Below, one piece after another: positions 22,476-33,929 of a DNA stretch of 64,000 bases. The stretch is from NCBI RefSeq assembly GCF_037975245.1, contig NC_092575.1:9456001-9520000 (forward strand). The letters run 5' to 3'. The notes beneath the pieces were generated by a model. It did not search any database. It was not told the origin of the DNA and saw nothing but the letters and a program-made list of their open reading frames with translations. A program made the translations under genes and the position numbers. Source of the stretch: Apostichopus japonicus. Taxonomy: Eukaryota > Echinodermata > Holothuroidea > Aspidochirotida > Stichopodidae. Each line of letters starts with the position of its first letter. The stretch's first letter is position 1.

Positions 22476-25116
22476 AAACTTTTATTAAAAAATGGCCAAG
22501 GGTCACAACCTCCAAACGTCTAGTCTTGGCCAAGTCGTTTGTAATACTCTTTTTCTAGCGTGCAAACTGTACATGCCTCAGAGTCCGTTTCTGCCTACCA
22601 CGAATGTGCTTGCCCACTGTATTTTACATGCCCGAGGATCTGTCCGATACAAATCAATCAAAAGCGTTGCCGCGGGTGTTCTCTGGGAAGTACGGCAAAT
22701 AGATACAGGAAAACTAGTTTTGTGAAAAAGAAAGGTACACTAGGCTGTACATACTAGGGTCTTAACAAAGACTACCAAACGTGGGAAACTTATGGCAGGT
22801 GTCTGCGCTTGATCACTATTTTGTAGATATGTTACAATATTCATGCCCGTGTAAGAGAGTGTGGGTCTTTGGTTCGGACGAACATTCCCCTGCCCAACCA
22901 CCCCACACACACAAGGCACCAACCATTTCCATGTCTATAGATTTTCAATACTTCAAATTACTTTAAGTTTGCTTTAATTTTTATTTTGGTCGATATATAA
23001 GATGGGGTGCACTATACAAGTAGCACAACTTACTTCTAAACTATATATGGCTTAATTCTGCTGTCCGGTTGACGACTTACTGCTGTTCGTCACAAATTTC
23101 ATCCATTACAAAGAATGTTTTCTTCATTGGAGCAAAAATGAACGTCAATTACTTTGCCCTAAAGTGAAAGAGCATTTGAAATATATAAATATTTAATGTT
23201 TTGTAGATGATACATACTAAAATAGGGACCACATATAAAAGAAACCCTTCGTAAGTACAAATTTCACAAACCTTAGCCTACCTGGTTTGGTCATTCATGA
23301 GCAAAGTACCGTACCTGCTGCTCAACATACGTACCTATAATTTACCACGTGACTGGCATCTTGCAATATTTTAACAGTAACCCCCTCTCCCCTCCCGGCA
23401 ACATATATATTTCAATATCTTTGTTGTGTAAATAATGAGATGTGGAACCTTTAATATCTAAAAGCCATCATTTTCAACAAAATTAAGAAAATGTTCGACT
23501 GACGTATTGACATTATTGAAACCAATTGCTGTCTTTGCAAGACACTGCACCATTTCTCATTCAAGCACTCTTAATTTTGTACTGGGCATGGTATTACTCA
23601 GAAGAAACTCGTCTGATCAAACAAAGATTTTCATAACAAAATGTATCTTAATTATGGAGTAATAAATCTTTACAATTGATTGTAAACATTTCGACGCCCA
23701 AGTACATTCATATTAGTGTTTACTGCTGTTTACATAAACCTTTGTGTAATTTGAACTAGGCCCAGGTGGTCTTGACCATGGTATTTTAGTATCGAAAATT
23801 TACAAAGGTCTGCGTCAGAGTTGCTTTTGAACAGAACCTTCTTGATGCGATCGTTGTGATGACTACTACACTTCATTGCAGAGATTTGGATTGTTAATCC
23901 TAATTGGTTTATATATAGGAAACAAAATTTTCGTTAGCTGCTATATAGAGTTAAATTCGTGACGGTACATAAAACATGGTACGTTGATGACATTATGCGT
24001 ATATCGGTATATAAGAACAAATGGATTCACCTAGTGTTATGTGGCACACGGAAAATACTGAAGATTTTCAGAGTTAAACTTTTATAAAAGGTGATTATCA
24101 ACGCGCCTAAAGTTTAGTTGCTAGTTTGGTTAATTCTTCATGACCTGGTAAAACGAAGTTTGACTGTTATATTTTAAACAATGCTGTGTTCTTATCCCGT
24201 CAGTCCAGTGTTTGTTTTCTGACATTACTCCAAGGTCTACCTACAGGATCACCTTCCCTTCTTTACATGTATTTCTGTAATTAATACAATATTTAACTAA
24301 GTAAAAGTGTAAGTAAAAATGCAACGGTAAATGAATGTAGTTTTGCATTACATCGGTTACAACTTCGTAGAGCCAAAGGACACTGCAATTAGCTGTCCGA
24401 ATATGATTCGGCGTGTGCAGCACCTGTTATAGAATGCACTTCGTATTGATTTGGGTATAAGTTTGCGTGATATCAAACTGCATCAAACATAGCCGTTACC
24501 CACATTTTAATGTTCCTTGACTTCAATCGGTCTCTAACAACATAGAACTGTAATTCAATGAAAGCTCGCAGGGGATGCTTTAATTGGCTTGGCTTTGGGT
24601 TGCAAGACACCATAAATGAGAGGAGCAATACCTGCCTCTTTAGACAAGAGGCTAAGAACAAATCTCTCATTATGACATGGTTCTAAAATTTTGGATATTT
24701 ACCGCTCTTCATCTCGCCACATGACGTGTAGGCAAATCTACTATAAGCTCCATTTGACTATCCATGAGCCAGACTGTTTTATCATATATGAGTTCCTATC
24801 TTAATTATCACACATCTTCCGTGATCCGTTTGCCTCCTCCTGGGCGTTTTAAGCGGACAGTTTGTGTAGGTAGCGTCCGACTTGACTTAGTTACCCAACG
24901 GAGAAGGCGCCAGCCTCGACGATATCGCCACGGGATGGCCAGCACTCAAAATCTCTTGATATACCTGTCTTCGGTTCTTTCCTTACCTGTCATCTTTTAG
25001 GATTGCACCAGTATGGTACGCTGTCAAACCAGAGATGATTTCTTTAAATAACGGAATCTTAAACTCTTGTGCTCATCTGTTTAAACTGCCTCAATCCTAG
25101 ACCGTACATACCGTGT
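22476..25116. other. Intergenic, nothing recognised
   Basis: AT-rich sequence without supported exons, RNA genes or mobile elements. Open frames at 22492-22966 and 24241-25000 are short and lack recognisable motifs. Confidence 0.5.
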
Positions 25117-25127
25117 GAATATATATA

Positions 25128-25163
<36 letters not shown>

Positions 25164-25201
25164 TATATATATATATATATACATAAATATATATATTTAT
25201 T

Positions 25202-25256
<55 letters not shown>
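25117..25256. repeat. (TA)n microsatellite
   Basis: About 140 bp of TA repeats with GAATAT interruptions, directly upstream of SINE copy A. Confidence 0.95.
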
Positions 25257-25259
<3 letters not shown>

Positions 25260-25265
25260 GATTAG

Positions 25266-25510
25266 CTCTAGAGTAAGGCAAATATGTCACCAAAACGGAA
25301 CTAGTATTGTTCGATACAGGTGACAAACGCCTACAGTGGAATTACGACCTTTCTTACCGGTTTCGAACCTCTGGATATACAATTAGCGTCCATAGCCTAG
25401 TGGTTAGGGAGTCCGCAAATAAAGCGGGAGGCCCGGGTTCGAATCCCGGTGGAGGCTGGAAGTTTTTTCATTGTTCTGGATTTTCCAACTCACTACGACA
25501 TATATATAAA
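25266..25510 (+). mobile_element. tRNA-derived SINE, copy A
   Basis: The tRNA-like part spans 25386-25456. It has an A box (TAGCCTAGTGG), an anticodon-like arm (CCGC, 7 nt loop, GCGG), a perfect B box (GGTTCGAATCC) in a 5 bp T stem, and acceptor ends GCGTCCA/TGGAGGC with one mismatch. About 115 bp of conserved sequence precedes it, including CCGGTTTCGAACCTCTGG, which itself resembles a B box. Some 40 bp of non-tRNA tail and then (TA)n follow. Two further copies (33616, 49055) share this whole layout, which marks a dispersed family rather than a tRNA gene. Confidence 0.88.
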
Positions 25511-25539
25511 GATATATATATGTAAAGATATATATATAA

Positions 25540-25589
<50 letters not shown>

Positions 25590-25612
25590 GTACATATATA
25601 TATGCAGTTACA
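25497..25612. repeat. (TA)n tail of SINE copy A
   Basis: TA repeats with GATA and TGTA interruptions directly after the SINE body. All three copies end in TA repeats. Confidence 0.9.
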
Positions 25613-28600
25613 ACATATATCAACATCTTTATAAAATGCTAGTAGCAAAAATAAAATAAAACATCATCAACAAATTACTACGGAAGGGGAAATATTAAAC
25701 CCACAATAGTCGAACGTTTCCATAGTTGCACCGTGTTCTTTACAAGTACCAACTGGATTGTCATTTCGTATCCCTCCAATCGGGAATTAACCTTGACTTG
25801 TCCAACTCATTTAGGCTTTCAAGTGCGTTGTTCTCTGCGTGACGCTACCTTGGAATCAGTCTAATTTCGACCCTACAGCGACTCCACCTATCAAATGAAC
25901 AAACAGAGCACGAACAGTCTATGACGATTGATGAACCCCATGCACCGATATGAGCTTCCCAACAGTTACGAAATAGGCCATTGTTTCAATGAGAGAACTG
26001 GTTTCAGTTTACCGAACTTCACCTGTACTCTCCCAATCATACCTGCCAAGATCTGACTAAGTGTCGTCGCTATTATTCCTGTTGCATGAAGTTCGAACTG
26101 CAGCAAAAAAAAAGTGATACATGTACTCACCTCTCATGGTTTCTACGGTAAACATAGGATTACCTTTAAACTGATGTTATTATTCTTCATACTGTATGTT
26201 TGCTGCATATAGCATGTATAGGCAGATGGGTATATCAAGTACCTGCAATGAATAAAACTTTTCGTATTACAGGTTTTGCGTTGCATAATTTCAGTGAGGA
26301 CATTAAATTTGCCTGACTTTAGTGAGATAGTTTCTGCATGCACATGCGCATCGTGGAATTGTTTTTATGAAGTGATGGAGAAAGGACAGGTTCTAAACTG
26401 TGGTGCTTTTATATCAATTTCTACTTGTCCCCCCAAAAATTTCAACCTGTCATATCAAACTTTCGAGTTCTGCTGGCGATTTTTTTCCAGTCCGTCAGGA
26501 GAGATAGAAAGGCACTTTAGTGACTCGTCATTAATGGCTCCGAACACTAAAAATGGGTGATTGGTTGGTTGGTTGGGAGGTGGGGGGGAACCCTTTAATA
26601 GGCATTTACAGATATGTACTCCAGTTATTGCAAACTTTCTCCTCATTGAAAATAACATGCAGCTGATGGAAACAATTCATACGCAGTTTAAAGTTAAACC
26701 AAATAAGCCCCAAACAGTCATCATCATTGATCCTACCTCGCAGATGATTAACAAAGCTAAATGTTAGTAGCTATTACACACACATAATTTACATCGGATT
26801 AAAATTACCTAAGGCTTTCATTGCCTGTGCGCGTTGGCACAAATGTTACGTCAAATTAGTCATTCACAGACAGCGGTCAAACATCAACGTTTACTGTCTG
26901 TCTCAAATGACACATTTAGTGAAAATAATAAAGTTTTCAAAATAAATCACGCTTCATAATCAAGATTTTGATGCCTTTGGGGAAAGCAATAACACTTCGT
27001 TCTCAGATTAGAAGATATTACGCAGTGGATTCTATAGACCGTAATGAAATCAAAGTAACAAGTCTAGCATCAGTTGGTCGTGAAATTCTTCCGCGGGGCA
27101 AAATTAGCGACTGCAACTATCTATCATACATCATCCATGTAATACATAGTCTCTGCATGGGGACTATATATCTCTAAATATTACAACATATATGAATTTA
27201 TTTCAATAACAGTGGCCATTCATGTGTGGCCGTTCTTGACCCCCCCCTTTCCCCACACCCACCCCCTTGATGCCCAATAAATATGTTTAACCTGCTAACT
27301 TTAGCTTACTAGAGGTAAACAAAAACGATTGGACATCATTCACTAAAGTCAGTACCACATTTAATAACACATTCAAAGTACATTACACAAAAACTGCACA
27401 AAATGAGATTCAGTTTGTAAAAAATTACTTTCAACTCCGTATATCAACCACAAACTAGCACATTGTAACGCCTGAAGTAGAATAATACACTTTTGAGACA
27501 TTTTACCTTCTTTGCACATGAATAAGTGTGGGAAATCGAACGCCTGGCATTAAAATTTAATAAAACATTTAGTAAAGCTACACATGGAAGTTAAGAAATG
27601 GAACTTAAACGGATAATCTCAATTGCTACAATGTTTAAAAAAAAATAAAAGTGTGGTTTGAGGTTATGGACCACGTGCTAAACACGGAAAGTCAACTCCA
27701 TTGTAAGGACTAAGGAACACACAGACATCAACGTTCAATTACCAGACATTTGCGATCTCAAATATTGTACAATATTGTACAAATTTGTAAATGGAAATGG
27801 TTGTAAATGGTTGAAATCGTACTCCGCTTGTTTCCTGACGTTTATGAGAAAATCAAATGGTACATTTTGATGAGGTGATTGAAATTTTGTAAACAATAGT
27901 TAGCAATAAGGTCATAAAGCTTAGACTTCACTTTTTGAAGGAAGTTCGTTGTCGGTTCTTCTCTGTAGATTAGTCCTATGCCCTTGCTACGTTGTTATTG
28001 TTAAGGAGAAAACTGTGTAAGGATGAGTCGGGGTGATCAAGTGGGTAGGCAAGCAGTCTTCATGTCATGTACGTTGCACTCCAATTAAACTAAATTACCG
28101 ATATGAAAGCCAAGACGTGTAGGTCAACTACCGATAACCTGGAAATGACCTTGAAGCTGACGCCATTCAGACCCATAGACGCACTCCCGAAACGTATGCA
28201 CCGAACAATAGTTAAAAGCATGTCTTACGACAGAAAACTTTTCAGATATGGTATTGATGTATTTTAATTACATTTCATTTATGAATAGAAATGTATCGAG
28301 AGAGGGAGTGATCACTGATCATATTAAATCCCTATAACAATGATTACTCAAAGGAGTATACGTCAAAACAATTTCATATACCATACAAAGAGCATGCATG
28401 TACAACCTATCCAAGTAAGCAATTAAGTCATTAAAAGTCAGCTGAACTTCTCGGCAGAGCTAGTATACCACCATGTACATATGAACAGACGCTCAAACTC
28501 TTGGATAAGTTCTAGGTGTTTCTTCATTTTCTTTGCGTGGGGACACCGTTTTTTGGATTTGAAAATTAGCCTACGTAATATGACGAATTGAACTTCTCGC

Positions 28601-28710
28601 ATACTTTTTTTATTATATTGTCTATACAAACGTGATATTTCAAACGTAGATACCGTGGGGTAGCCTACTTGTAATTTTCCAACGTACGGATAAACTGATG
28701 ACAAATAGAG
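25613..28710. other. Intergenic, nothing recognised
   Basis: Mixed single-copy-looking sequence. It contains a short GGTT/GGTGGGGGG stretch at 26558-26588 and C-rich tracts at 27239-27267. No open frame here has recognisable protein features. Confidence 0.5.
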
Positions 28711-28813
<103 letters not shown>

Positions 28814-28872
28814 TAGAGTAGGTTGGCGTCTATCTTGGCGCAGAGTGCTCTATGTCCATTGGACAGAGCGGA

Positions 28873-29039
28873 ATATATGTTGATACTAGATGAGACTAGT
28901 GGAACACTAGTAGTTGTAACTCGGAGTTTCACGCTTTATAGCGATTTTCAGACAACTGGTCTGAAGATCGCTATAAAGCGTGAAACTCCGAGTTACAACT
29001 ACTAGTGTTCCACTAGTCTCATCTAGTATCAACATATAT
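28873..29039. mobile_element. Near-perfect 167 bp palindrome with a hammerhead-like core in each arm; probable Penelope-like element relic
   Basis: Arms 28873-28953 and 28959-29039 (81 bp each) are reverse complements with a single mismatch (28946/28966) and a 5 nt loop. Reading the plus strand, CTGAAGA (28961-28967), a 4 bp stem II (28969-28972 with 28977-28980), GAAAC (28982-28986) and a 3 bp stem III ending GTT (28992-28994) match a type I hammerhead ribozyme. Reading the minus strand, the left arm has the same layout with a perfect 6 bp stem I (AGTTGT, complement of 28957-28952, with ACAACT, complement of 28917-28912), but G8 is A (CTGAAAA). Penelope-like retroelements are known to carry such minimal hammerheads. 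(TA)n on both sides would fit insertion into TA-rich DNA. Ribozyme activity and family are inferred. Confidence 0.65.
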
Positions 29040-29065
29040 ATATATATATATATATTTTCATTTTC

Positions 29066-29097
<32 letters not shown>

Positions 29098-29141
29098 ATA
29101 TATATGCATATATATAATTATATATATATAATATATATTAT

Positions 29142-29203
<62 letters not shown>

Positions 29204-29212
29204 GGTATATAT
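29040..29212. repeat. (TA)n-rich microsatellite
   Basis: Interrupted TA repeats on the right side of the palindrome. Confidence 0.93.
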
Positions 29213-29456
29213 TTATCACAGTGCCAGATCCATCATGGTTTTTAGGTGTAGGATTCTTCAAACACACGGCCAGTGAACTTGAAATGGAACCTTGTCCAAC
29301 CAACGTAATATCCTTAATAGAACACTTGATCGATCGATAATGATCTATACCATCGATTTAGCTTAAAACAACTCCCGAAGGTATGACCTTGAAAAATGGT
29401 TTGAGAAGAAGAGTCAGTTGCAAATTTTGAAGCTAATTAACGAACATCGCTTAGAT

Positions 29457-29521
29457 GGCGCGCCAATATTCGCGGGAAATAGTTTTGTCTCTCTTCGATT
29501 TTCACCCATTTTAGCGCCAAA
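29457..29521. promoter_or_regulatory. Candidate promoter: clustered E2F sites with CCAAT
   Basis: In 65 bp there are GGCGCGCCAAT (29457-29467), TTCGCGGGAAA (29469-29479, reverse complement contains TTTCCCGC) and GCGCCAAA (29514-29521, reverse complement TTTGGCGC). The last two fit the E2F consensus TTTSSCGC exactly, and the first misses by one base and overlaps a CCAAT box. The surroundings are AT-rich, so the cluster stands out. No first exon is recognisable on either strand. Confidence 0.4.
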
Positions 29522-29529
29522 ATTTCGCT

Positions 29530-31676
29530 TTCAAGATAAAAGAAATGTATTGCTTAATTGAGCCTTTACGTAAAGAGCCCACTTTGAATACCCATTAGAA
29601 AAGTCACTAACTGACTGCAATCTAAGGTCGCTCGATCAGTGGGTTGTCGCTTGACTATATTTAGTATTGCATGCATGTTATAGTTATAAAGAACAGTGCA
29701 CCGGTATGTTAAGTTTAAAGTTGGCATGTAAAGAAACTAGGATTTTACGCAGTAGTTTTGTATTCATATGTCCCACGTTCAACTTTAAATCTTCTTTTTA
29801 TTGTTATGTTACTATATTAGATACTTATTTTCGTTTACTGGTTAGTAGCTTTTTGGAGTAGGAGATGGAACGTTGGCACTCCCTCGCCACATGAAACTGT
29901 CTAATTATCCAAATCCGGGTGGTCATCAAATACCAACTTCAATAAGTGATGCTCAGATCTGTATGCCTTAATCTCTGTATGCCTTAATCTCATGATGACT
30001 AACAGATTCTACTCATATTTTTTAGACAAAATAGCTTCTCTGTCACTTAATTATACGTTCAGCGATGCAACACCAAACAAACGTGAACTGTTTCCATTCA
30101 AAAGTCTCAAAAGAGGAATAATTAAGGTGTAAGGAAGCTATCCTATCATAGTGTCCTTGCACATATCCCTTTGAAGCAAGATTTTACTCATAAACGAGAG
30201 ATTCATTGTTAACAATCGTTTTTCCATTGATACAAATCACTCTGCCTAAACTGGAAATCTTTTCGAAAGGTAAAAGAGAAAGCAATGTATTATTTGGATG
30301 TGTTGGGCTTAAATCTTGTAATTGGGCCACATCAATCAACCACGGCGCCTATACCCTCGCTGCTCAATTCTACTCAGCGAGGGTCGTTTCACAAAAGACC
30401 AATGGAATACCCAGCACCTCTTCTGGTTAGCATCTTCGATTAGTGATAAAGTAATATAGCATTATCGAAACCCCGTCAGGAATCAGTTCAATTGTTTGTG
30501 TCGTTACAATTTGATCGACTCTTGTTTCCTTCCTACACGAACTACTGCAGTTAAATATACTAGCCGAAGTATTTAGTGGATAACTGTCCATAACAATAGG
30601 ACAGACGTGCTATCGTCTGGTCCCGCATAATCAACAATAGCAACCTGGCGACAGAGAGGTTTAAGTCCCAACGTGGTCAATTAGCAAGCGATCCTCCTCT
30701 TGTATTAGTCCTTCAAGATGAAGAGGACAGAGGTGGTGGCTATCAATTCAAGAAAACCCCGTTTCAATACCAACCAAGAATCAACATCTTCAATGGGTAA
30801 GAATAACTTGGGATCGAAATCTTGTCAAGGAGTTTTTCTTCCAGGGCAATTATGGGGGATTGCTTTTCGAATTTCTTTTGAAGTGGAGTGAGACTATTAA
30901 CCTGGCAAGGCTCAATTATACGTTTTGGCTTCCTATTGTAGAGGTGTTAGTCAAGGCGCCTACAAGACCTGCTCAAATTTTACTACCTCGATTGGAGTGG
31001 TACAACAATAGCACTGAGAAAACTTTACACATTTAAAAGAGTCGCTCACAAACGATAAAATCAACATGTTAACTGATCTGGAATGAGAGGCATTGTTGAA
31101 AGTAACTAAATAAAGTGTTTTGTTGATGTAGGAATTGCAATGGGATTGGGGGAAGGCAAAGTAACGGGATGTCTGTACGTCACTCCTTCGAGACAGATTG
31201 GATTCAGTATTTGCATTGAGTAGTCTAGAATGACGTATAGCAGTCAGGAACTTGAGTGAGGTGTCTTATCCGTTAGGTTCTACAACTTTCAGGAACAGTA
31301 GATGATCGGAATCTTAGACCCGAAAACATCGTTTCATCTCTTTTGCACCGTTCCAGTTATATGGCATAAGCAAAAGGATCGTTCGCTTGCTACAAATCAC
31401 TTGAAGAAAGTGTGGATATCGAACGGTGGACTCGAAGTGCACCTTGTCAACGCTGAAGATAAACAGCGAATAATGGTAGTTTTATATGTCAGAATCGTTG
31501 TGGGTCAGAACCTGATTAAAAATTGAAAAGTAGTATTCCAGTTATTATTCTCTCCACGTGTATGATTAATGTCAAGGCCATACGGACCGATGTTCCAAGT
31601 TTTATGTAACACCTAACATTGAAAATGTCTATAACGCCCACGAGATGTCATCATATGCTTGTACTATAGCTTTCTA
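29530..31676. other. Intergenic, nothing recognised
   Basis: No supported exon or repeat. Open frames at 30206-30430 and 31302-31526 lack recognisable domains. Confidence 0.45.
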
Positions 31677-31679
31677 GTC

Positions 31680-32802
31680 ACTTCGCCCAACAACCATTTC
31701 GCCCAACTGCCATTTCGCCCAACCAGCCTGGTCATTTCGCCCAACCAGTCTGGTCATTTCGCCCAACCAGCATGGTCATTTCGCCCAACCATCATAGTCA
31801 TTTCGCCCAACCAGCATGGTCATTTCGCCCAACCGTGTTGGTCATTTCGCCCAACCTTATTTTTACTAATATTCAGTCAGAATAATATTACTTTTTCTAT
31901 TCCACTAGTTCAATTTGATTTATTTTGGGTTAGGTTACTTCGTAATAGGTAAATAAAAAAGTGAGGTCCGCTCGATATCGATCGGAGTCTGAGCAGTTAT
32001 TTCGGGTATAATGGGAGGATTACACTACTTTAGGCGTTTACGCATACAATGGAAGTTATATTATTATACAAACACAGGGGAATCGGTCTTCATAAAAACC
32101 TATCAAACCTAACCCCTAAAACACTGATCCATCCTACTGACTACCAATTCCCGAACGTTTCCTTATTAAATTGAACAAAATATATAGATAAAACCCGTCC
32201 GTAATATTGAATTACTATATTTAATCACTGTAACCACTTTATCAATGTAACCACATATGTAATCACATATGTAATCAATTTAACCACGACTTCAAGTTTC
32301 CTTAATACTCGGTTCGTATCCCGTAACGTTAACAATTCCCGAACGTTTACTATATCAAACCTAACCCCTAAAACACTGATCCATCCTCAAGATTCCTTAA
32401 TATTCGGTTCGTATCCTGTAACGGTAAAAATACCCGAACGTTTCCTTACTAAAGTTATACAAAGTAAAGGACTTCAAGTTTCCTTAATATTCCTTAATAT
32501 TCGAACGTTTACTATCAAACCTAACCCCTAACACACTGATCAATCCTCAAGTTTCCTTAATATTCGGTTCGTATCCTGTAACGTTAACAATTCCCGAACG
32601 TTTCCTTTTGAAATATCATATTTAATCAAGGTTGGGCGAAATGACCAGACTGGTTGGGCGAAATGACCAGGCTGGTTGGGCGAAATTACCAGGCTGGTTG
32701 GGCGAAATGACCAGGCTGGTTGGGCGAAATGACCAGGCTGGTTGGGCGAAATGGTAAGGTTGGGCGAAATGGCAGTTGGGCGAAATGGTTGTTGGGCGAA
32801 GT
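31680..32802. mobile_element. Foldback-like DNA element with minisatellite terminal inverted repeats
   Basis: The left end (31680 to about 31858) begins ACTTCGCCCAACAACC and holds two 16 bp units followed by about six 22 bp units of the type CATTTCGCCCAACCAGCATG(GT). The right end (about 32628-32802) is the reverse complement in the same order, including the outermost two short units, so the tandem arrays are the inverted termini. A GTC trinucleotide flanks both ends (31677-31679, 32803-32805) and may be a 3 bp target duplication. The interior (about 770 bp) has no transposase and carries repeats of its own. The structure fits a non-autonomous foldback-type transposon whose activating transposase is elsewhere. 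Confidence 0.72.
32105..32610. repeat. Dispersed internal repeats of the foldback element
   Basis: Three copies of AACCTAACCCCTAAAACACT-type sequence start near 32107, 32351 and 32519, the last with AACACACT. They alternate with three copies of a block running from TTCGGTTCGTATCC to CCCGAACGTTTCC. The CCTAACCCCTAA core resembles telomere-type repeats but is too short and divergent to call telomeric. Confidence 0.8.
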
Positions 32803-33615
32803 GTCCTGCTTCCGTACTATATATCGTGCCGGTGTGGAATTTAAACGTTTCCACCTCTCTTCCTCACCACCATGGCACGTTTGATGAACAATTGATTGCA
32901 CAATTTTAAATATGAAGTAAATAGATTTTACCACTGCTAGACAACATGACAGGGTAACACTGACTTAATTAGCCACTGACCAGAATGCTAAAATATGACA
33001 ACACGTTTACTTCATAAAACATTTTAACAATTCCATTGTGTTTGTTCTCAGTTAACCATATTGAAATATGCCCAAAAAATACTGTCGTATACATGACTTC
33101 ATATATTTCTTGGGAGGGTCAGTGAAACAAACTAAGTGTTTTAAAATATCCTCGCGTCAAGTTCTTTCGTTCGCTGTTCTTCTTATTCAACCATTAGTTG
33201 TGGTAGCAATCTTCAAGACAACTAACAATATTACAAACACCACCAAAATTCATATTGGGACCTAAGTTGGTACCACTCGGACACAGTCATTATACTGGTG
33301 TGAATGCGCATTAACTGGCTTTGTAAATATAACCGTGAGAGCGTATTACGCACTTCTTATGATTGTACAGATTGTACAGAGTGCACCCCTTGTGCTTTGA
33401 ATGTGACAATGTACACATATAACCACGGTTTGAAGCCAACCAAGCCGTGTTTATGATATGAATGTGTCGTACGCGGTAAAACTGCTATATATATATTATT
33501 GATAAGAAATACGGCTTGCACACATATATACACACCCGCCCATACGCACACACATACATATATATCTATCTACTTAGGAGTCACAAATGATTTCGAGTTG
33601 GTAAGCATCATGTTT

Positions 33616-33855
33616 GATCTCCAGAGTAAGGCAAATATGTCACCAAAACAGAACTATTATTGTTCGATACAGGTGACAAACGCCTACGTGGAATTACGAC
33701 CTTCCTTACCGGTTTCGAACCTCTTGACATACAATCAGCGTCCATAGCCTAGTTGGTTAGGGTGTCCGCGTACAAAGCGGGAGGCCCGGGTTCGAATCCC
33801 GGTGGAGGCTGAAAGTTTTTTCACTGTTCTGGATTTTCCTTCTGATTACGTTTTC

Positions 33856-33857
<2 letters not shown>
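33616..33857 (+). mobile_element. tRNA-derived SINE, copy B
   Basis: Same layout as copy A. The upstream block starts CTCCAGAGTAAGGCAAATAT, the tRNA-like part is at 33738-33809 with a perfect B box and an A box carrying one extra T (TAGCCTAGTTGG), and the conserved tail (GAAAGTTTTTTCACTGTTCT) follows. Homology with copy A extends about 25 bp further upstream than with copy C, so C may be 5'-truncated or A and B more closely related. Confidence 0.88.

Positions 33858-33927
<70 letters not shown>
33858..33927. repeat. (TA)n tail of SINE copy B
   Basis: Pure TA repeats of about 70 bp immediately after the SINE body. Confidence 0.93.

Positions 33928-33929
<2 letters not shown>

Noticed and set aside
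25386-25456. A functional tRNA gene
   Set aside because: The cloverleaf is nearly complete, but the same unit occurs three times with shared non-tRNA flanks and TA tails, and the loop position before the anticodon is A rather than T in this copy.
31659-31952. 97-codon frame rich in HFAQPAWSFRPT
   Set aside because: It is the reading of the minisatellite terminal repeat of the foldback-like element.
32105-32540. Interstitial telomere sequence
   Set aside because: The CCTAACCCCTAA words are single and separated by unrelated sequence, not tandem telomere hexamers.
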